This document shows, piece by piece, positions 17,162-25,977 of a stretch of 64,000 bases of DNA. The notes beneath the pieces were generated by a model. It searched no databases, was not told the origin of the DNA, and saw only the letters and a list, made by a program, of their open reading frames with translations. The position numbers and the translations under genes are program-made. Source of the DNA: Occultella kanbiaonis. GTDB lineage: Bacteria > Actinomycetota > Actinomycetes > Actinomycetales > Beutenbergiaceae. The number at the start of each line of letters is the position of its first letter. Position 1 is the first letter of the stretch. The stretch lies in assembly GCF_009708215.1 (NCBI RefSeq), contig NZ_CP046175.1, forward strand, positions 1,798,001 to 1,862,000. The letters are read 5' to 3'.

Positions 17162-17538
17162 GGATGATATCGATGTGGTCGGCGGTGGGTGACCCGAACA
17201 GGCGAGCGATGCTCGGGCTGCTGCGGGTGAGGCCGCGCACCGTGACCGAGCTCGTGGACGAGCTCGGACTCAGTCAGCCGGGCGTCTCCAAGCACCTGCG
17301 GGTGCTGAAGGAGGCCGGGCTGGTCTCGGCGCGGCCGGAGGGCGCTCGCCGCCACTACCGACTGGAGCCGGAGCCGCTGCGCGAGCTCGAGGACTGGCTC
17401 GGCCCGTTCCGCGCGTTCTGGAACGCGAGCCTCGACGCCCTTGAGGACCACCTCGACGCCCGGGCGCAGGAGCCCGAGCCGGCTCCGGCCGCACCGGCAC
17501 CCACGACCGAGACCAACCGACGCAAGGACCTCCGATGA
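17152..17538 (+). CDS. ArsR family transcriptional regulator
   Basis: A 128-residue ArsR-type winged-helix protein. The core motif is MWSAVGDPNRRAMLGLLRV...LVDELGLSQPGVSKHLRVLKEAGLV. No metal-binding cysteine motif (CxC) is present, so it is of the non-metal class that is often paired with SRPBCC proteins. The ATG at 17152 fits a leaderless transcript; ATGs at 17164 and 17173 are alternatives. It overlaps the SRPBCC gene by four bases, a common two-gene arrangement in actinobacteria. Confidence 0.88.
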   Translation: MLSGMISMWSAVGDPNRRAMLGLLRVRPRTVTELVDELGLSQPGVSKHLRVLKEAGLVSARPEGARRHYRLEPEPLRELEDWLGPFRAFWNASLDALEDHLDARAQEPEPAPAAPAPTTETNRRKDLR

Positions 17539-18077
17539 CAACCGAACGTGGAACCTACGAGCAGATCGACGGGCAGCACGCCCTGCGGTTCGTGCGCGAC
17601 CTCGCCCACCCGATCGAGCAGGTCTGGGACGCCGTGACCACACCCGAGGGACTGGCGGCGTGGTTCCCGTGCCGGATCGAGGGCGACCTGCTCAGCGTCG
17701 GCGCCGCCCTGCGTTTCGTCTTCGACGACGACCACCCCGAGGTCGAGGGCACCGCCGGTGGCACCGTGCTGCAGGTGGAGCCGCCGACGACGCTCCGGTT
17801 CAGCTGGGAGGCCGAGGAGCTCTGCCTGCTGCTCGAGCCACACGGGCAGACAGGCTGTCGCCTGACCTTCATCGACCTGATGCCCGAGGACTACACGCCT
17901 GGCGCTGCGCGGACCGCCGCGGGTTGGCACGTCTGCCTGGACGAGCTCACCGAGCACCTCCGCACGGGTGCGGGCACGGCGCCCGGCCCCGAGCCGACGC
18001 CGCAGTGGCGCGCCCGGTACGAGGAGTACGTGGCAGACGGTGTGCCCCACGGTGCACCGGTCCCCGGCGCGGACTGA
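17535..18077 (+). CDS. SRPBCC (AHSA1-type) domain protein
   Basis: A 180-residue START/AHSA1-like ligand-binding protein. The opening RFVRDLAHPIEQVWDAVTTPEGLAAWFPCRIEGDL is diagnostic, and the terminal helix is AGWHVCLDELTEHL. These proteins have a hydrophobic cavity; the actinobacterial form next to an ArsR regulator is uncharacterised. Its start overlaps the regulator's stop (ATGA), so the pair is co-expressed. Confidence 0.88.
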   Translation: MTTERGTYEQIDGQHALRFVRDLAHPIEQVWDAVTTPEGLAAWFPCRIEGDLLSVGAALRFVFDDDHPEVEGTAGGTVLQVEPPTTLRFSWEAEELCLLLEPHGQTGCRLTFIDLMPEDYTPGAARTAAGWHVCLDELTEHLRTGAGTAPGPEPTPQWRARYEEYVADGVPHGAPVPGAD

Positions 18078-18095
18078 GCCGCCGCCGAGCACCGG

Positions 18096-19175
18096 TCACA
18101 GCCGAGCCATGGCCTCCCGCGCCAGGGTCCGGGTGAGCTCGGCGGCTCCCAGACCCGCGTACCTGGCGCTGAGCGCCCCCGCCTGCCCCGACCACAGCGA
18201 CATGAAGTCGACGGAGCCGGCCGGCTCCGTCGCCGACCGCAGCGGCGCGAGCGCCCCGCCGGCCCGCGGGAACGGCGGCGTCGCCTCGCTCATCGGCCCG
18301 AGCTCGCGCATGGCCCGGTTCACGATGCCGCGCGCGGGACGACCGGTGAACACGTTCGTGAGCGCCGTCGCGTCGTCCGAGTTCTGCTCCAGCAGGGCGT
18401 TCCGATGCCCGACGGCGATGCGCGCCTCGGGCGTGTAGAGGTAGGCCGTGCCGATCTGCACCGCGGCGGCGCCGAGTGCGAGGGCGGCCACGATGGCGCG
18501 CGGGTCGCCGATGCCGCCGGCCGCGATCACCGGCACGTCGACGGCGTCGACCACCTGTGGCACGAGCGCGAACGTGCCGACCTGAGTGCTCACGTCCGTG
18601 GACAGGAACATGCCACGGTGCCCGCCCGCCTCCGCGCCCTGCGCGATGATCACGTCGGCGCCGCGGTCGGCGAGCCAGCGCGCCTCGGCCACGGTGGTGG
18701 CGCACCCGAGCACCTTCGCGCCGGTGGCCCGGACGCGCTCCAGGAGCGCCGCCTCGGGCAGCCCGAAATGAAAACTGACCGCCTCGGGACGGAACTCCTC
18801 GATGATCTCGCACGCCGCGCCGTCGAACGGGTTCCGGTCCGACGCCACCGGCGTGACGGACGGGTCGAGACCGGCCTCGACGTAGTACGGTGCCAGCCGG
18901 GCTCGCCAGGCGAGGTCCGCGACCGGGTCCGGCTCGGGCGTGGTGTGGCAGAAGAAGTTGAGGTTGATGGCCGCGTCGGTGCGCGAGCGGATCTCGGTCA
19001 GCTCGGCGCGGACGCGGTCCGGCGGCAGCAGCGCGCACGGCAGCGATCCGAGGCCCCCGGCCTGAGCGACCGCGACCGTGAGGTCGGCCAGGACCGGCCC
19101 GGCCATGGGGGCCAGCACGATCGGTGCGGAGATGCCGAACAGGTCCAGGATCCGGGTGTCCGGCCACGACGTCAT
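18096..19175 (-). CDS. Nitronate monooxygenase (2-nitropropane dioxygenase-like)
   Basis: A 359-residue TIM-barrel FMN enzyme. It opens with the family motif ISAPIVLAPMAG and contains AQGAEAGGHRG (flavin phosphate/active-site loop) and VIAAGGIGDPRAIVAAL with the following GTAYL. The family oxidises nitroalkanes or propionate 3-nitronate to carbonyl compounds and nitrite. The ATG at 19175 gives the standard start. The gene is monocistronic and converges with the SRPBCC gene. Confidence 0.93.
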   Translation of the reverse strand: MTSWPDTRILDLFGISAPIVLAPMAGPVLADLTVAVAQAGGLGSLPCALLPPDRVRAELTEIRSRTDAAINLNFFCHTTPEPDPVADLAWRARLAPYYVEAGLDPSVTPVASDRNPFDGAACEIIEEFRPEAVSFHFGLPEAALLERVRATGAKVLGCATTVAEARWLADRGADVIIAQGAEAGGHRGMFLSTDVSTQVGTFALVPQVVDAVDVPVIAAGGIGDPRAIVAALALGAAAVQIGTAYLYTPEARIAVGHRNALLEQNSDDATALTNVFTGRPARGIVNRAMRELGPMSEATPPFPRAGGALAPLRSATEPAGSVDFMSLWSGQAGALSARYAGLGAAELTRTLAREAMARL

Positions 19176-19295
19176 GACAGCGATGGTAGTCACGCCGGCG
19201 GGCGTCGCCGGGGGCTTGCGCCTCACGTGACGTGAGGGCCTACCGTCATCACACCAGCGAGGTCGACCGCCCCGCATCGGACGAAGGAGACCGAG

Positions 19296-19676
19296 ATGAC
19301 CCGCCTGATCCCGTACCTGACCGTGCATGACGGCGCCGCCGCTGTCGCCTTCTACGCCGCCGCGTTCGGGGCGCGGGAAACGGGGGAACGCTACGACGAC
19401 GACGGGAAGATCGGTCACGTCACCCTCGCCATCGACGGCGACGTGTTCTACCTCTCCGACGAGTACCACGACTACGGCGCGTACGCCCCCGCGACCCTGG
19501 GGCACAGCACGGCGGCGATCGTGCTCGGCGTCGACGATGTCGATGCTGCCTACGCCACCGCGGTGGCGGCCGGAGCGACCGTGGACCGTGAGCCGAGCGA
19601 CTCCGGCGACGAGCGCCGCGGCTGGCTGGTGGACCCGTTCGGGCACCGGTGGGCGCTGTACACCCCGAAGGGCTGA
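19296..19676 (+). CDS. VOC family (glyoxalase/PhnB-like) protein
   Basis: A 126-residue PhnB-like VOC-fold protein (LIPYLTVHDGAAAVAFYAAAFGA ... DPFGHRWALYTPK). This subgroup includes dioxygenase-like and antibiotic-binding proteins; no function can be assigned from sequence. AAGGAG precedes the ATG. The MerR gene starts two bases after its stop, so the two form an operon. Confidence 0.88.
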   Translation: MTRLIPYLTVHDGAAAVAFYAAAFGARETGERYDDDGKIGHVTLAIDGDVFYLSDEYHDYGAYAPATLGHSTAAIVLGVDDVDAAYATAVAAGATVDREPSDSGDERRGWLVDPFGHRWALYTPKG

Positions 19677-19678
19677 CC

Positions 19679-20515
19679 GTGGCCGGGGGAGGCCCGCCGG
19701 ACGGCTGGCGGGTGGGTGAGCTCGCCGAACTCTCCGGGCTCACCATCCGCACGCTGCACCACTACGACGACGTCGGTCTGCTGCGCCCGGAGCGCACGAG
19801 CGCAGGGCACCGCGTCTACCGTCGCGAGCACGTCGAACGGCTCTACCGGATCAGCGTGCTGCGCCGGTTCGGCACCCATCTCGACGAGATCGGCCGTGCC
19901 CTGGACGACCCGGCCTGGACCCTCGACGACGCCTTGCGCGGGCACCTCGCCGCCCTCGAGGATCAGGTGCTGCGGACCGAGCGAATGCTGCACCGTCTCT
20001 CCGGCGTGCGCGCGGCCCAGGCGCCGGCGGCCGGTGCCATGGCGCACACCAGCGACGGCGGGCCAGATGTCGACGTCTGCCGCCGGCTGCTCGCGGTGCT
20101 CGAGGACACCGCCGTGGCCCGGACCGAACCCCTGCGCCGGATCGCCGTCCTCGTCTACGAGGACCTCGAGCGGGCCCACGAGCACCTCGTCCGGGTGTTC
20201 GGGCTCGAACCCGGACCGGTGCACCGGGATGCGCACGGCGCCGTCGTCCAGGCGGAGGTCCGCACCGTCGACGGGCTCGTCATGCTGCACCCCGTCGCGC
20301 CCGGGTGGCGGCTCGCGTCACCCGCCGCCCTCGGGGCCGCCACGGGCATGCTCGTGGTCACCGTCAAGGACGTCGACGCCCACCACGCCGGCGTCGTCGC
20401 CCGCGGTGGCACGATCACGTTCGCGCCCACCGACCAGCCCTACGGCGTCCGTGAGTACGGTGCGCTCGGACCCGAGGGCGAACCGTGGTCCTTCTGGACA
20501 CCGCTCGGCCCCTGA
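19679..20515 (+). CDS. MerR family regulator with C-terminal VOC-like domain
   Basis: A 278-residue protein. The N-terminal MerR DNA-binding domain (WRVGELAELSGLTIRTLHHYDDVGLLRPERTSAGHRVY) is followed by a coiled coil to about residue 115. The C-terminal VOC/glyoxalase-like sensor begins VYEDLERAHEHLVRVFGLEPG. The GTG at 19679 is chosen because AAGGG lies upstream and the gene then follows the VOC gene directly; a GTG at 19649 is possible. It probably senses a ligand with the same kind of fold as the enzyme it regulates. Confidence 0.85.
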   Translation: MAGGGPPDGWRVGELAELSGLTIRTLHHYDDVGLLRPERTSAGHRVYRREHVERLYRISVLRRFGTHLDEIGRALDDPAWTLDDALRGHLAALEDQVLRTERMLHRLSGVRAAQAPAAGAMAHTSDGGPDVDVCRRLLAVLEDTAVARTEPLRRIAVLVYEDLERAHEHLVRVFGLEPGPVHRDAHGAVVQAEVRTVDGLVMLHPVAPGWRLASPAALGAATGMLVVTVKDVDAHHAGVVARGGTITFAPTDQPYGVREYGALGPEGEPWSFWTPLGP

Positions 20516-20570
20516 GGGCGATCTCGGCGTCCTTGTGCGCTCCCGCCGGAGGCTGCCAGAATCCACCCCC

Positions 20571-20906
20571 ATGAGCTCGGACGGCCCGCTGACGCTGTGT
20601 TGCCTGCTCTGGGCGACGCCCGGGAACGAGGCGGACCTGTCCGCCTACGAGGACACGGTGATCGCGCTGCTCGTCGACCACGGCGCGCAGATCGTCCAAC
20701 GGGCCGTCGCCGGCGGCGCGGACGGCAACCCGCACGAGGTGCAGGTCTACCGCTTCGCCGACCAGGCCGACCTGGACGGCTACCTCACGGACCCGCGCCG
20801 CACGGCCCTGGCCGCCGAGCGCGACCGGGTGGTCGCGCGGACCGAGTTGTTCCCGGTCACCCTGCGCGAGGGAGAGCAGGTCAGGGACCCCGCGGGGGCA
20901 ACCTGA
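20571..20906 (+). CDS. Small DUF1330/ABM-like protein
   Basis: A 111-residue protein with a dimeric alpha-beta barrel look (LTLCCLLWATPGNEADLSAYED...VQVYRFADQADLDGYLTDPRR). It resembles DUF1330 and related stress-response monomers. The ATG at 20571 has GCCGGAGG well upstream. It lies alone downstream of the MerR gene. Function unknown. Confidence 0.6.
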   Translation: MSSDGPLTLCCLLWATPGNEADLSAYEDTVIALLVDHGAQIVQRAVAGGADGNPHEVQVYRFADQADLDGYLTDPRRTALAAERDRVVARTELFPVTLREGEQVRDPAGAT

Positions 20907-21093
20907 CAGGGGTCCTGGGTCCCGCGTCTCGCCGCGTACCGGTCTCCCACCGGCGGGGTAGACTAGGGGCCGCTGTTCGCTTCGCCGTGCCCTCACGTGT
21001 CTGCGGACGCCAATGACGAACGAAGAGGCGGCGACGCCGCCGAGTGCGTTCGCGCGACTTGCCCGACAGACACCCATGAGTGGAGAACACGTA

Positions 21094-22590
21094 GTGAAGA
21101 GCGCCGTCGAGAACCTCGAGCCGACCCGGGTCAAGCTGACCGTTGAGGTCACGCCGGAGGAACTCAAGCCGAGCATGGACCACGCCTACTCCCACATCGC
21201 CGAGCAGGTGAACATCCCCGGCTTCCGCAAGGGCAAGGTGCCGCCGCGCATCATCGACCAGCGGGTCGGCCGCGGCGCCGTCGTCGAGCACGCCGTCAAC
21301 GACGCGCTCCCGGGCCTGTACCGCCAGGCCGTGACCGAGGCCGAGGTGCGCCCGCTGGGCCAGCCGAGCATCGAGGTGACCTCCGTGCCGGGCGTCGCCA
21401 CCGAGGGTGCTGACGAGGACGCACTCGTCTTCACCGCCGAGGTGGACATCCGCCCCGAGATCGCCCTGCCGGAGCTCGACGGCGTGACGCTCACCGTCGA
21501 GGACGCCGAGGTGTCCGATGAGGACGTCGAGGAGCGCCTGACCACGCTGCGCCAGCGCTTCGCGACCCTGGTCTCGGTGGACCGCGCCGCCAAGACCGGT
21601 GACTTCGCCACGATCGACCTGCGGGCCACCATCGGCGAGGAGGAGATCGACTCGGTCTCCGGCGTCTCCTACGAGATCGGCTCCGGCAACATGCTCGAGG
21701 GCCTCGACGAGGCACTGACCGGCCTGACGGCGGGGGAGACCACGACGTTCAAGGCGCCGCTGGCCGGCGGCGAGCGCTCCGGCGAGGAGGCCGAGGTCAC
21801 GGTGACCCCGACCGCCGTCAAGGAGCAGGAACTGCCCGACGTGGACGACGACTTCGCCCAGACCGCGTCCGAGTTCGACACCGTGGCAGAGCTGCGCGAG
21901 AACCTGCGCGAGCAGGTCGCCGACGCCAAGTCGAACAACCGCGCCGTGCAGGCCCGCGACCAGCTGCTCGAGCACCTGCTCGCGAACACGGACTTCCCGC
22001 TGCCGAGCGGCGTGATCGAGGAGGAGATCCACCGTCACCTCGAGAACGAGGGCCGGCTCGAGGACGACACCCACCGCGAGGAGGTGCGCGTCGAGGCCAC
22101 GGACACGCTCCGCCGTCAGCTCCTGCTCGACACCCTCGCCGAGAAGGTCGACGTCAAGGTCGGTCAGAACGAGCTCATCGAGTTCCTGCTCCGGACCGCC
22201 CAGCAGTACGGGATGGACCCGAACGAGTTCATCCAGCAGGCCGACACCAACGGCCAGATCCCGACCTTCGTGGCCGAGCTGTCCCGGAACAAGTCGCTCG
22301 CGGTCGCACTGCGCCAGGTGAAGATCGTCGACGGCGCCGGTGCGGAGGTCGACCTGACCGACTACATCGGCTCCGACGAGGAGGACGCCGTCCAGGCCGC
22401 CGTCGCCGCTGCGCAGGCCGCTGCCGACGGGGCCGTCGAGGCCGGTGGCATCGAGACCGTCGAGGTGGATGTCGAGGACCTCGAGTCCGCCGACAGCGCC
22501 GAGTCCGCCGACAGTGCCGACTCGGCCGACTCCGCGGACAGTGCCGACTCGGCCGAGGACGCCGACGACGCCGACGACGCGAAGGCCTGA
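21094..22590 (+). CDS. tig: Trigger factor, ribosome-associated chaperone/PPIase
   Basis: A 498-residue trigger factor. The ribosome-binding signature GFRKGKVPP lies near residues 44-52. A FKBP-type peptidyl-prolyl isomerase domain occupies about 155-240, and the helical C-terminal chaperone arms follow. The last 35 residues are an acidic Asp-Ser-Ala repeat tail. GTG at 21094 fits GGAGA upstream; an ATG at 21076 would add six residues. Trigger factor precedes clpP1-clpP2-clpX, the usual order in actinobacteria, so newly made proteins and proteolysis are handled by one locus. Confidence 0.97.
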   Translation: MKSAVENLEPTRVKLTVEVTPEELKPSMDHAYSHIAEQVNIPGFRKGKVPPRIIDQRVGRGAVVEHAVNDALPGLYRQAVTEAEVRPLGQPSIEVTSVPGVATEGADEDALVFTAEVDIRPEIALPELDGVTLTVEDAEVSDEDVEERLTTLRQRFATLVSVDRAAKTGDFATIDLRATIGEEEIDSVSGVSYEIGSGNMLEGLDEALTGLTAGETTTFKAPLAGGERSGEEAEVTVTPTAVKEQELPDVDDDFAQTASEFDTVAELRENLREQVADAKSNNRAVQARDQLLEHLLANTDFPLPSGVIEEEIHRHLENEGRLEDDTHREEVRVEATDTLRRQLLLDTLAEKVDVKVGQNELIEFLLRTAQQYGMDPNEFIQQADTNGQIPTFVAELSRNKSLAVALRQVKIVDGAGAEVDLTDYIGSDEEDAVQAAVAAAQAAADGAVEAGGIETVEVDVEDLESADSAESADSADSADSADSADSAEDADDADDAKA

Positions 22591-22609
22591 GCCTCACCTC
22601 ACCCGCGCA

Positions 22610-22643
22610 GGAGGTCCCGCACCCACCCGGGTGCGGGACCTCC
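22610..22643 (+). terminator. Terminator between tig and clpP1
   Basis: A perfect 15-base-pair stem (GGAGGTCCCGCACCC / GGGTGCGGGACCTCC) with loop ACCC begins 20 bases after the tig stop. Confidence 0.85.
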
Positions 22644-22766
22644 GCCGTCCCCGGCAGGCCCGGGCGTGCGCCAACAGCGAAACCAGCGATGTGCGGGCAG
22701 ATACCGACGGCACTCGGCGTTAGTGTCATGCGCAGGGACAACAACCGACGATCAGGAGCACGAACC

Positions 22767-23384
22767 GTGAGCGAGATTCCCAAGGCCGCACAGTCGGACC
22801 AGCCGGGACTGGGTCTGGGCGACCACATCTTCAACCGACTCCTCAAGGAGCGGATCATCTGGCTCGGATCCGAGGTCCGCGACGACAACGCGAACCAGAT
22901 CTGCGCGCAGATGCTGCTGCTCGCGGCGGAGGACCCCGAGAAGGACATCTGGCTCTACATCAACTCCCCGGGTGGTTCGGTCACCGCGGGCATGGCGATC
23001 TACGACACCATGCAGTACGTGCAGCCGGACGTCGCCACCGTGGCGATGGGTATGGCCGCGTCGATGGGGCAGTTCCTCCTCGCCTCGGGCACCAAGGGCA
23101 AGCGCTACGCGACCCCGCACGCCCGCGTCATGATGCACCAGCCCTCCGGCGGCATCGGCGGCACGGCGACGGACATCAAGATCAACGCCGAGCTGATCCT
23201 CCACATGAAGAAGGTCATGGCCGAGCTGACCGCCGAGCAGACCGGCAAGACCGTCGAGGAGATCGACCGCGACGCCGACCGCGACCGCTGGTTCACCGCG
23301 GCCCAGGCCCTCGAGTACGGCTTCATCGACCACGTCGTCACCGATGCCGCGTCCGTCACCGGTGGTGGCGGGACCACCGACTGA
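22767..23384 (+). CDS. clpP1: ATP-dependent Clp protease proteolytic subunit ClpP1
   Basis: A 205-residue serine protease subunit. The catalytic triad is Ser99 (GMAASMGQ), His124 (HQPSGG) and Asp173 (DADRDRWF). The GTG at 22767 is preceded by CAGGAG at a good distance, which decides against the longer upstream frame. In actinobacteria ClpP1 and ClpP2 form mixed two-ring tetradecamers that work with ClpX or ClpC1. clpP2 follows after 34 bases. Confidence 0.97.
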   Translation: MSEIPKAAQSDQPGLGLGDHIFNRLLKERIIWLGSEVRDDNANQICAQMLLLAAEDPEKDIWLYINSPGGSVTAGMAIYDTMQYVQPDVATVAMGMAASMGQFLLASGTKGKRYATPHARVMMHQPSGGIGGTATDIKINAELILHMKKVMAELTAEQTGKTVEEIDRDADRDRWFTAAQALEYGFIDHVVTDAASVTGGGGTTD

Positions 23385-23418
23385 CGCCCGCCGATCATCG
23401 ATTCGTAGGAGAACACTT

Positions 23419-24093
23419 GTGAACCTTTCCCAGCAGGCGGCGAACTTCGGCGGGCGGGCCATGCCCGCGCCCACGTCGCGCTATGTGCTCCCGCAGTTCG
23501 AGGAGCGGACCGCGTACGGTTTCAAGCGGCAGGACCCGTACACGAAGCTGTTCGAGGACCGCATCATCTTCCTCGGCGTGCAGGTCGACGACGCGTCGGC
23601 GGACGACATCATGGCCCAGCTCCTCGTCCTGGAGAGCCAGGACCCGGACGGCCTGATCACCTTGTACATCAACTCACCGGGTGGTTCGTTCACCGCGATG
23701 ACGGCGATCTACGACACGATGCAGTACATCAAGCCGCAGATCCAGACGGTCTGCCTCGGGCAGGCCGCGTCCGCGGCCGCCGTGCTTCTCGCCGCCGGTT
23801 CGCCCGGCAAGCGGCTCGCACTGCCGAACGCCCGCGTGCTGATCCACCAGCCCTCCCTCGAGGGTGGTGGCTACGCGCAGGCCTCGGACATCGAGATCCA
23901 CGCCGCCGAGGTGCTCCGCATGCGCGAGTGGCTCGAGGACACCCTTGCCCTGCACTCGGGCAAGCCGGTGGAGGACGTCCGCAGCGACATCGAGCGGGAC
24001 AAGATCCTCTCCGCCGCAGGCGCACTCGAGTACGGCCTGGTGGACCAGGTGCTGGAGAGCCGCAAGGCCCCGCAGCTGCCGGCCGGCAAGTGA
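23419..24093 (+). CDS. clpP2: ATP-dependent Clp protease proteolytic subunit ClpP2
   Basis: A 224-residue ClpP paralogue. The catalytic residues are Ser118 (GQAASAAA), His143 (HQPSLEGG) and Asp194 (SDIERDKIL). Its N-terminal extension (NFGGRAMPAPTSRYVLPQFEERT) is typical of actinobacterial ClpP2. TAGGAG lies ten bases before the GTG. It is the second gene of the clpP1P2 operon and is followed by a hairpin. Confidence 0.97.
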   Translation: MNLSQQAANFGGRAMPAPTSRYVLPQFEERTAYGFKRQDPYTKLFEDRIIFLGVQVDDASADDIMAQLLVLESQDPDGLITLYINSPGGSFTAMTAIYDTMQYIKPQIQTVCLGQAASAAAVLLAAGSPGKRLALPNARVLIHQPSLEGGGYAQASDIEIHAAEVLRMREWLEDTLALHSGKPVEDVRSDIERDKILSAAGALEYGLVDQVLESRKAPQLPAGK

Positions 24094-24109
24094 CCCGGAG
24101 CGCATGACC

Positions 24110-24149
24110 CGAACGGCCCGACGCGTGACGACACGCGGCGGGCCGTTCG
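24110..24149 (+). terminator. Hairpin after clpP2
   Basis: Outer stem CGAACGGCCCG / CGGGCCGTTCG (11 pairs) and inner stem CGCGTG / CACGCG form an extended hairpin 17 bases after the stop. It separates clpP1P2 from clpX. Confidence 0.7.
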
Positions 24150-24272
24150 CGCAACAAAAGACGTGGCGCACGTAGTGTGAAATGGTTGTTGTCGAGGATC
24201 GATGACGCACAATGGAACGACGGCGGATCGCCGGGCGACCAGGTTGACCAGCAGATCGGAGAGGTGAGGCGC

Positions 24273-25556
24273 ATGGCTCGGATAGGGGAGGGCGCCGACC
24301 TGTTGAAGTGCTCGTTCTGCGGAAAGAGCCAGAAGCAGGTCATCAAGCTGATCGCTGGCCCAGGCGTCTACATCTGCGACGAGTGCATCGACCTCTGCAA
24401 CGAGATCATCGAGGAGGAGCTCGCCGAGGCGAACGAGCTCGGCCTGGTGGACCTGCCGAAGCCGAGGGACATCTTCGAGTTCCTCGAGCAGTACATCATC
24501 GGCCAGGAGGGCGCCAAGAAGTCGCTCGCCGTGGCCGTCTACAACCACTACAAGCGGGTCCAGGCCGGCCCGTCCGCGGCCTCCACCACCGGCGACGACG
24601 CCGACGTGGAACTCGCCAAGTCCAACATCCTGCTCATCGGCCCGACGGGCTGCGGGAAGACCTACCTCGCCCAGACCCTCGCCAAGATGCTGAATGTGCC
24701 GTTCGCGATCGCCGACGCGACCGCGCTGACGGAGGCCGGCTACGTGGGCGAGGACGTCGAGAACATCCTGCTCAAGCTGATCCAGGCCGCCGACTTCGAC
24801 GTGAAGAAGGCCGAGACCGGGATCATCTACATCGACGAGATCGACAAGATCGCCCGCAAGAGCGAGAACCCGTCGATCACCCGGGACGTCTCCGGTGAGG
24901 GCGTGCAACAGGCCCTGCTGAAGATCCTCGAGGGGACGCAGGCCTCGGTGCCGCCGCAGGGTGGGCGCAAGCACCCGCACCAGGAGTTCATCACGATCGA
25001 CACCACGAACGTGCTGTTCATCGTGGCCGGAGCGTTCGCGGGTCTCGACGAGATCATCTCCGCGCGGTCCGGTCGCCGCGGCATCGGCTTCGGGGCACCG
25101 CTGCACAGCGCCGACGACGTCGACGTGATCGACGACGTCATGCCCGAGGACCTGCTGAAGTTCGGCCTGATCCCCGAGTTCATCGGCCGGGTGCCGGTGA
25201 TCAGCACCGTTTCCCCGCTCGACAGCCCCGCCCTGGCACAGATCCTCACCGAGCCGCGGAACGCGCTGATCAAGCAGTACCAGCGGATGTTCGAGATGGA
25301 CGGCGTGGAGCTCGAGTTCACCCCGGACGCGATCGAGGCGGTCGCGGACCAGGCGATCCTGCGCGGCACCGGCGCGCGTGGCCTGCGGGCCATCATGGAG
25401 GAGGTGCTCCAGTCGGTGATGTTCGACGTGCCCAGCCGCGAGGACATCGCCCGTGTCGTGATCACCCGTGAGGTCGTCCTGGAGAACGTGAACCCGACCC
25501 TGGTGCCCCGCGAGGCCCCCCGGTCCAAGCGGACCCCGCGCGAGAAGAGCGCCTGA
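24273..25556 (+). CDS. clpX: ATP-dependent Clp protease ATP-binding subunit ClpX
   Basis: A 427-residue AAA+ unfoldase. The N-terminal zinc-binding domain has Cys13, Cys16, Cys35 and Cys38. Walker A is GPTGCGKT (123-130), the Walker B region is [10 protein letters not shown], and the RSGRRGIGF pore-2/sensor region and C-terminal small domain follow. The ATG at 24273 with GGAGAGGTGAGG upstream is the family start. It delivers substrates to the ClpP1P2 protease encoded next door. Confidence 0.98.
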   Translation: MARIGEGADLLKCSFCGKSQKQVIKLIAGPGVYICDECIDLCNEIIEEELAEANELGLVDLPKPRDIFEFLEQYIIGQEGAKKSLAVAVYNHYKRVQAGPSAASTTGDDADVELAKSNILLIGPTGCGKTYLAQTLAKMLNVPFAIADATALTEAGYVGEDVENILLKLIQAADFDVKKAETGIIYIDEIDKIARKSENPSITRDVSGEGVQQALLKILEGTQASVPPQGGRKHPHQEFITIDTTNVLFIVAGAFAGLDEIISARSGRRGIGFGAPLHSADDVDVIDDVMPEDLLKFGLIPEFIGRVPVISTVSPLDSPALAQILTEPRNALIKQYQRMFEMDGVELEFTPDAIEAVADQAILRGTGARGLRAIMEEVLQSVMFDVPSREDIARVVITREVVLENVNPTLVPREAPRSKRTPREKSA

Positions 25557-25590
25557 GCGCACCCGACGATGACGCCGCAGTAGCGGCCGA

Positions 25591-25632
25591 GCACCACCCG
25601 ATCCCGGCGGGACCGCCAGGATCGGGTGGTGC
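25591..25632 (+). terminator. Terminator after clpX
   Basis: A perfect 14-base-pair stem (GCACCACCCGATCC / GGATCGGGTGGTGC) with a 14-base loop, followed by TCTCGTTC, 35 bases after the clpX stop. Confidence 0.85.
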
Positions 25633-25650
25633 TCTCGTTCCACGCCCGGA

Positions 25651-25673
25651 ACCGATAAGCATCCGCTATCGGT
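25651..25673 (+). promoter_or_regulatory. Inverted repeat upstream of the sulfur-scavenging operon
   Basis: ACCGATA and TATCGGT are 7-base arms separated by 9 bases. The repeat sits between the clpX terminator and a small cysteine-containing ORF, where the promoter of the eight-gene operon should be. It is a plausible repressor or activator site; the factor is unknown. Confidence 0.5.
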
Positions 25674-25728
25674 GGGTCGGCGGATCGTTGTTGGACGCCG
25701 GCGCCGTGCCCCTGCGAGCATCGACGTC

Positions 25729-25845
25729 ATGACTCGGAGCACCCTGAACCGGCCCGCCGCCACGCGGCGTGGGTCCCGGGCTGCCCGGATGCGGTGTCGG
25801 GAGTGTCCCAGCGGGCGCGCCCGAATGTCCTGCTGTCGGCCCTGA
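25729..25845 (+). CDS. Candidate cysteine-codon leader peptide of the sulfur operon
   Basis: A 38-residue ORF whose end reads MRCRECPSGRARMSCCRP before the stop. In-frame ATGs at 25789 and 25825 would give 18- and 6-residue forms with the same Cys-Cys ending. It lies 132 bases before the ABC binding-protein gene and contains four Cys codons, two adjacent near the stop. Actinobacteria use such short ORFs to sense charged tRNA-Cys and control downstream sulfur genes. The position and content fit that model, but no ribosome-binding site or -10 decides which ATG is used. Confidence 0.4.
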   Translation: MTRSTLNRPAATRRGSRAARMRCRECPSGRARMSCCRP

Positions 25846-25977
25846 CGCCGACCCCGCCGGGCACGTGCCCGCCCTGCGGCCACTCGGGCACCGTCCCGAC
25901 GCCGCCGCCGGTTGAACCCCGGCCCTCCGCCCACCGTGCCCCCGCACACCTCCCTCCGCACCACACAGGACGCCCCC

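Noticed and set aside
22483-22587. Repeat array at the 3' end of tig considered as a CRISPR-like array
   Set aside because: The repeats are in frame, very short and encode Asp-Ser-Ala, with no spacers. They are coding repeats. No CRISPR array was seen anywhere in the window.
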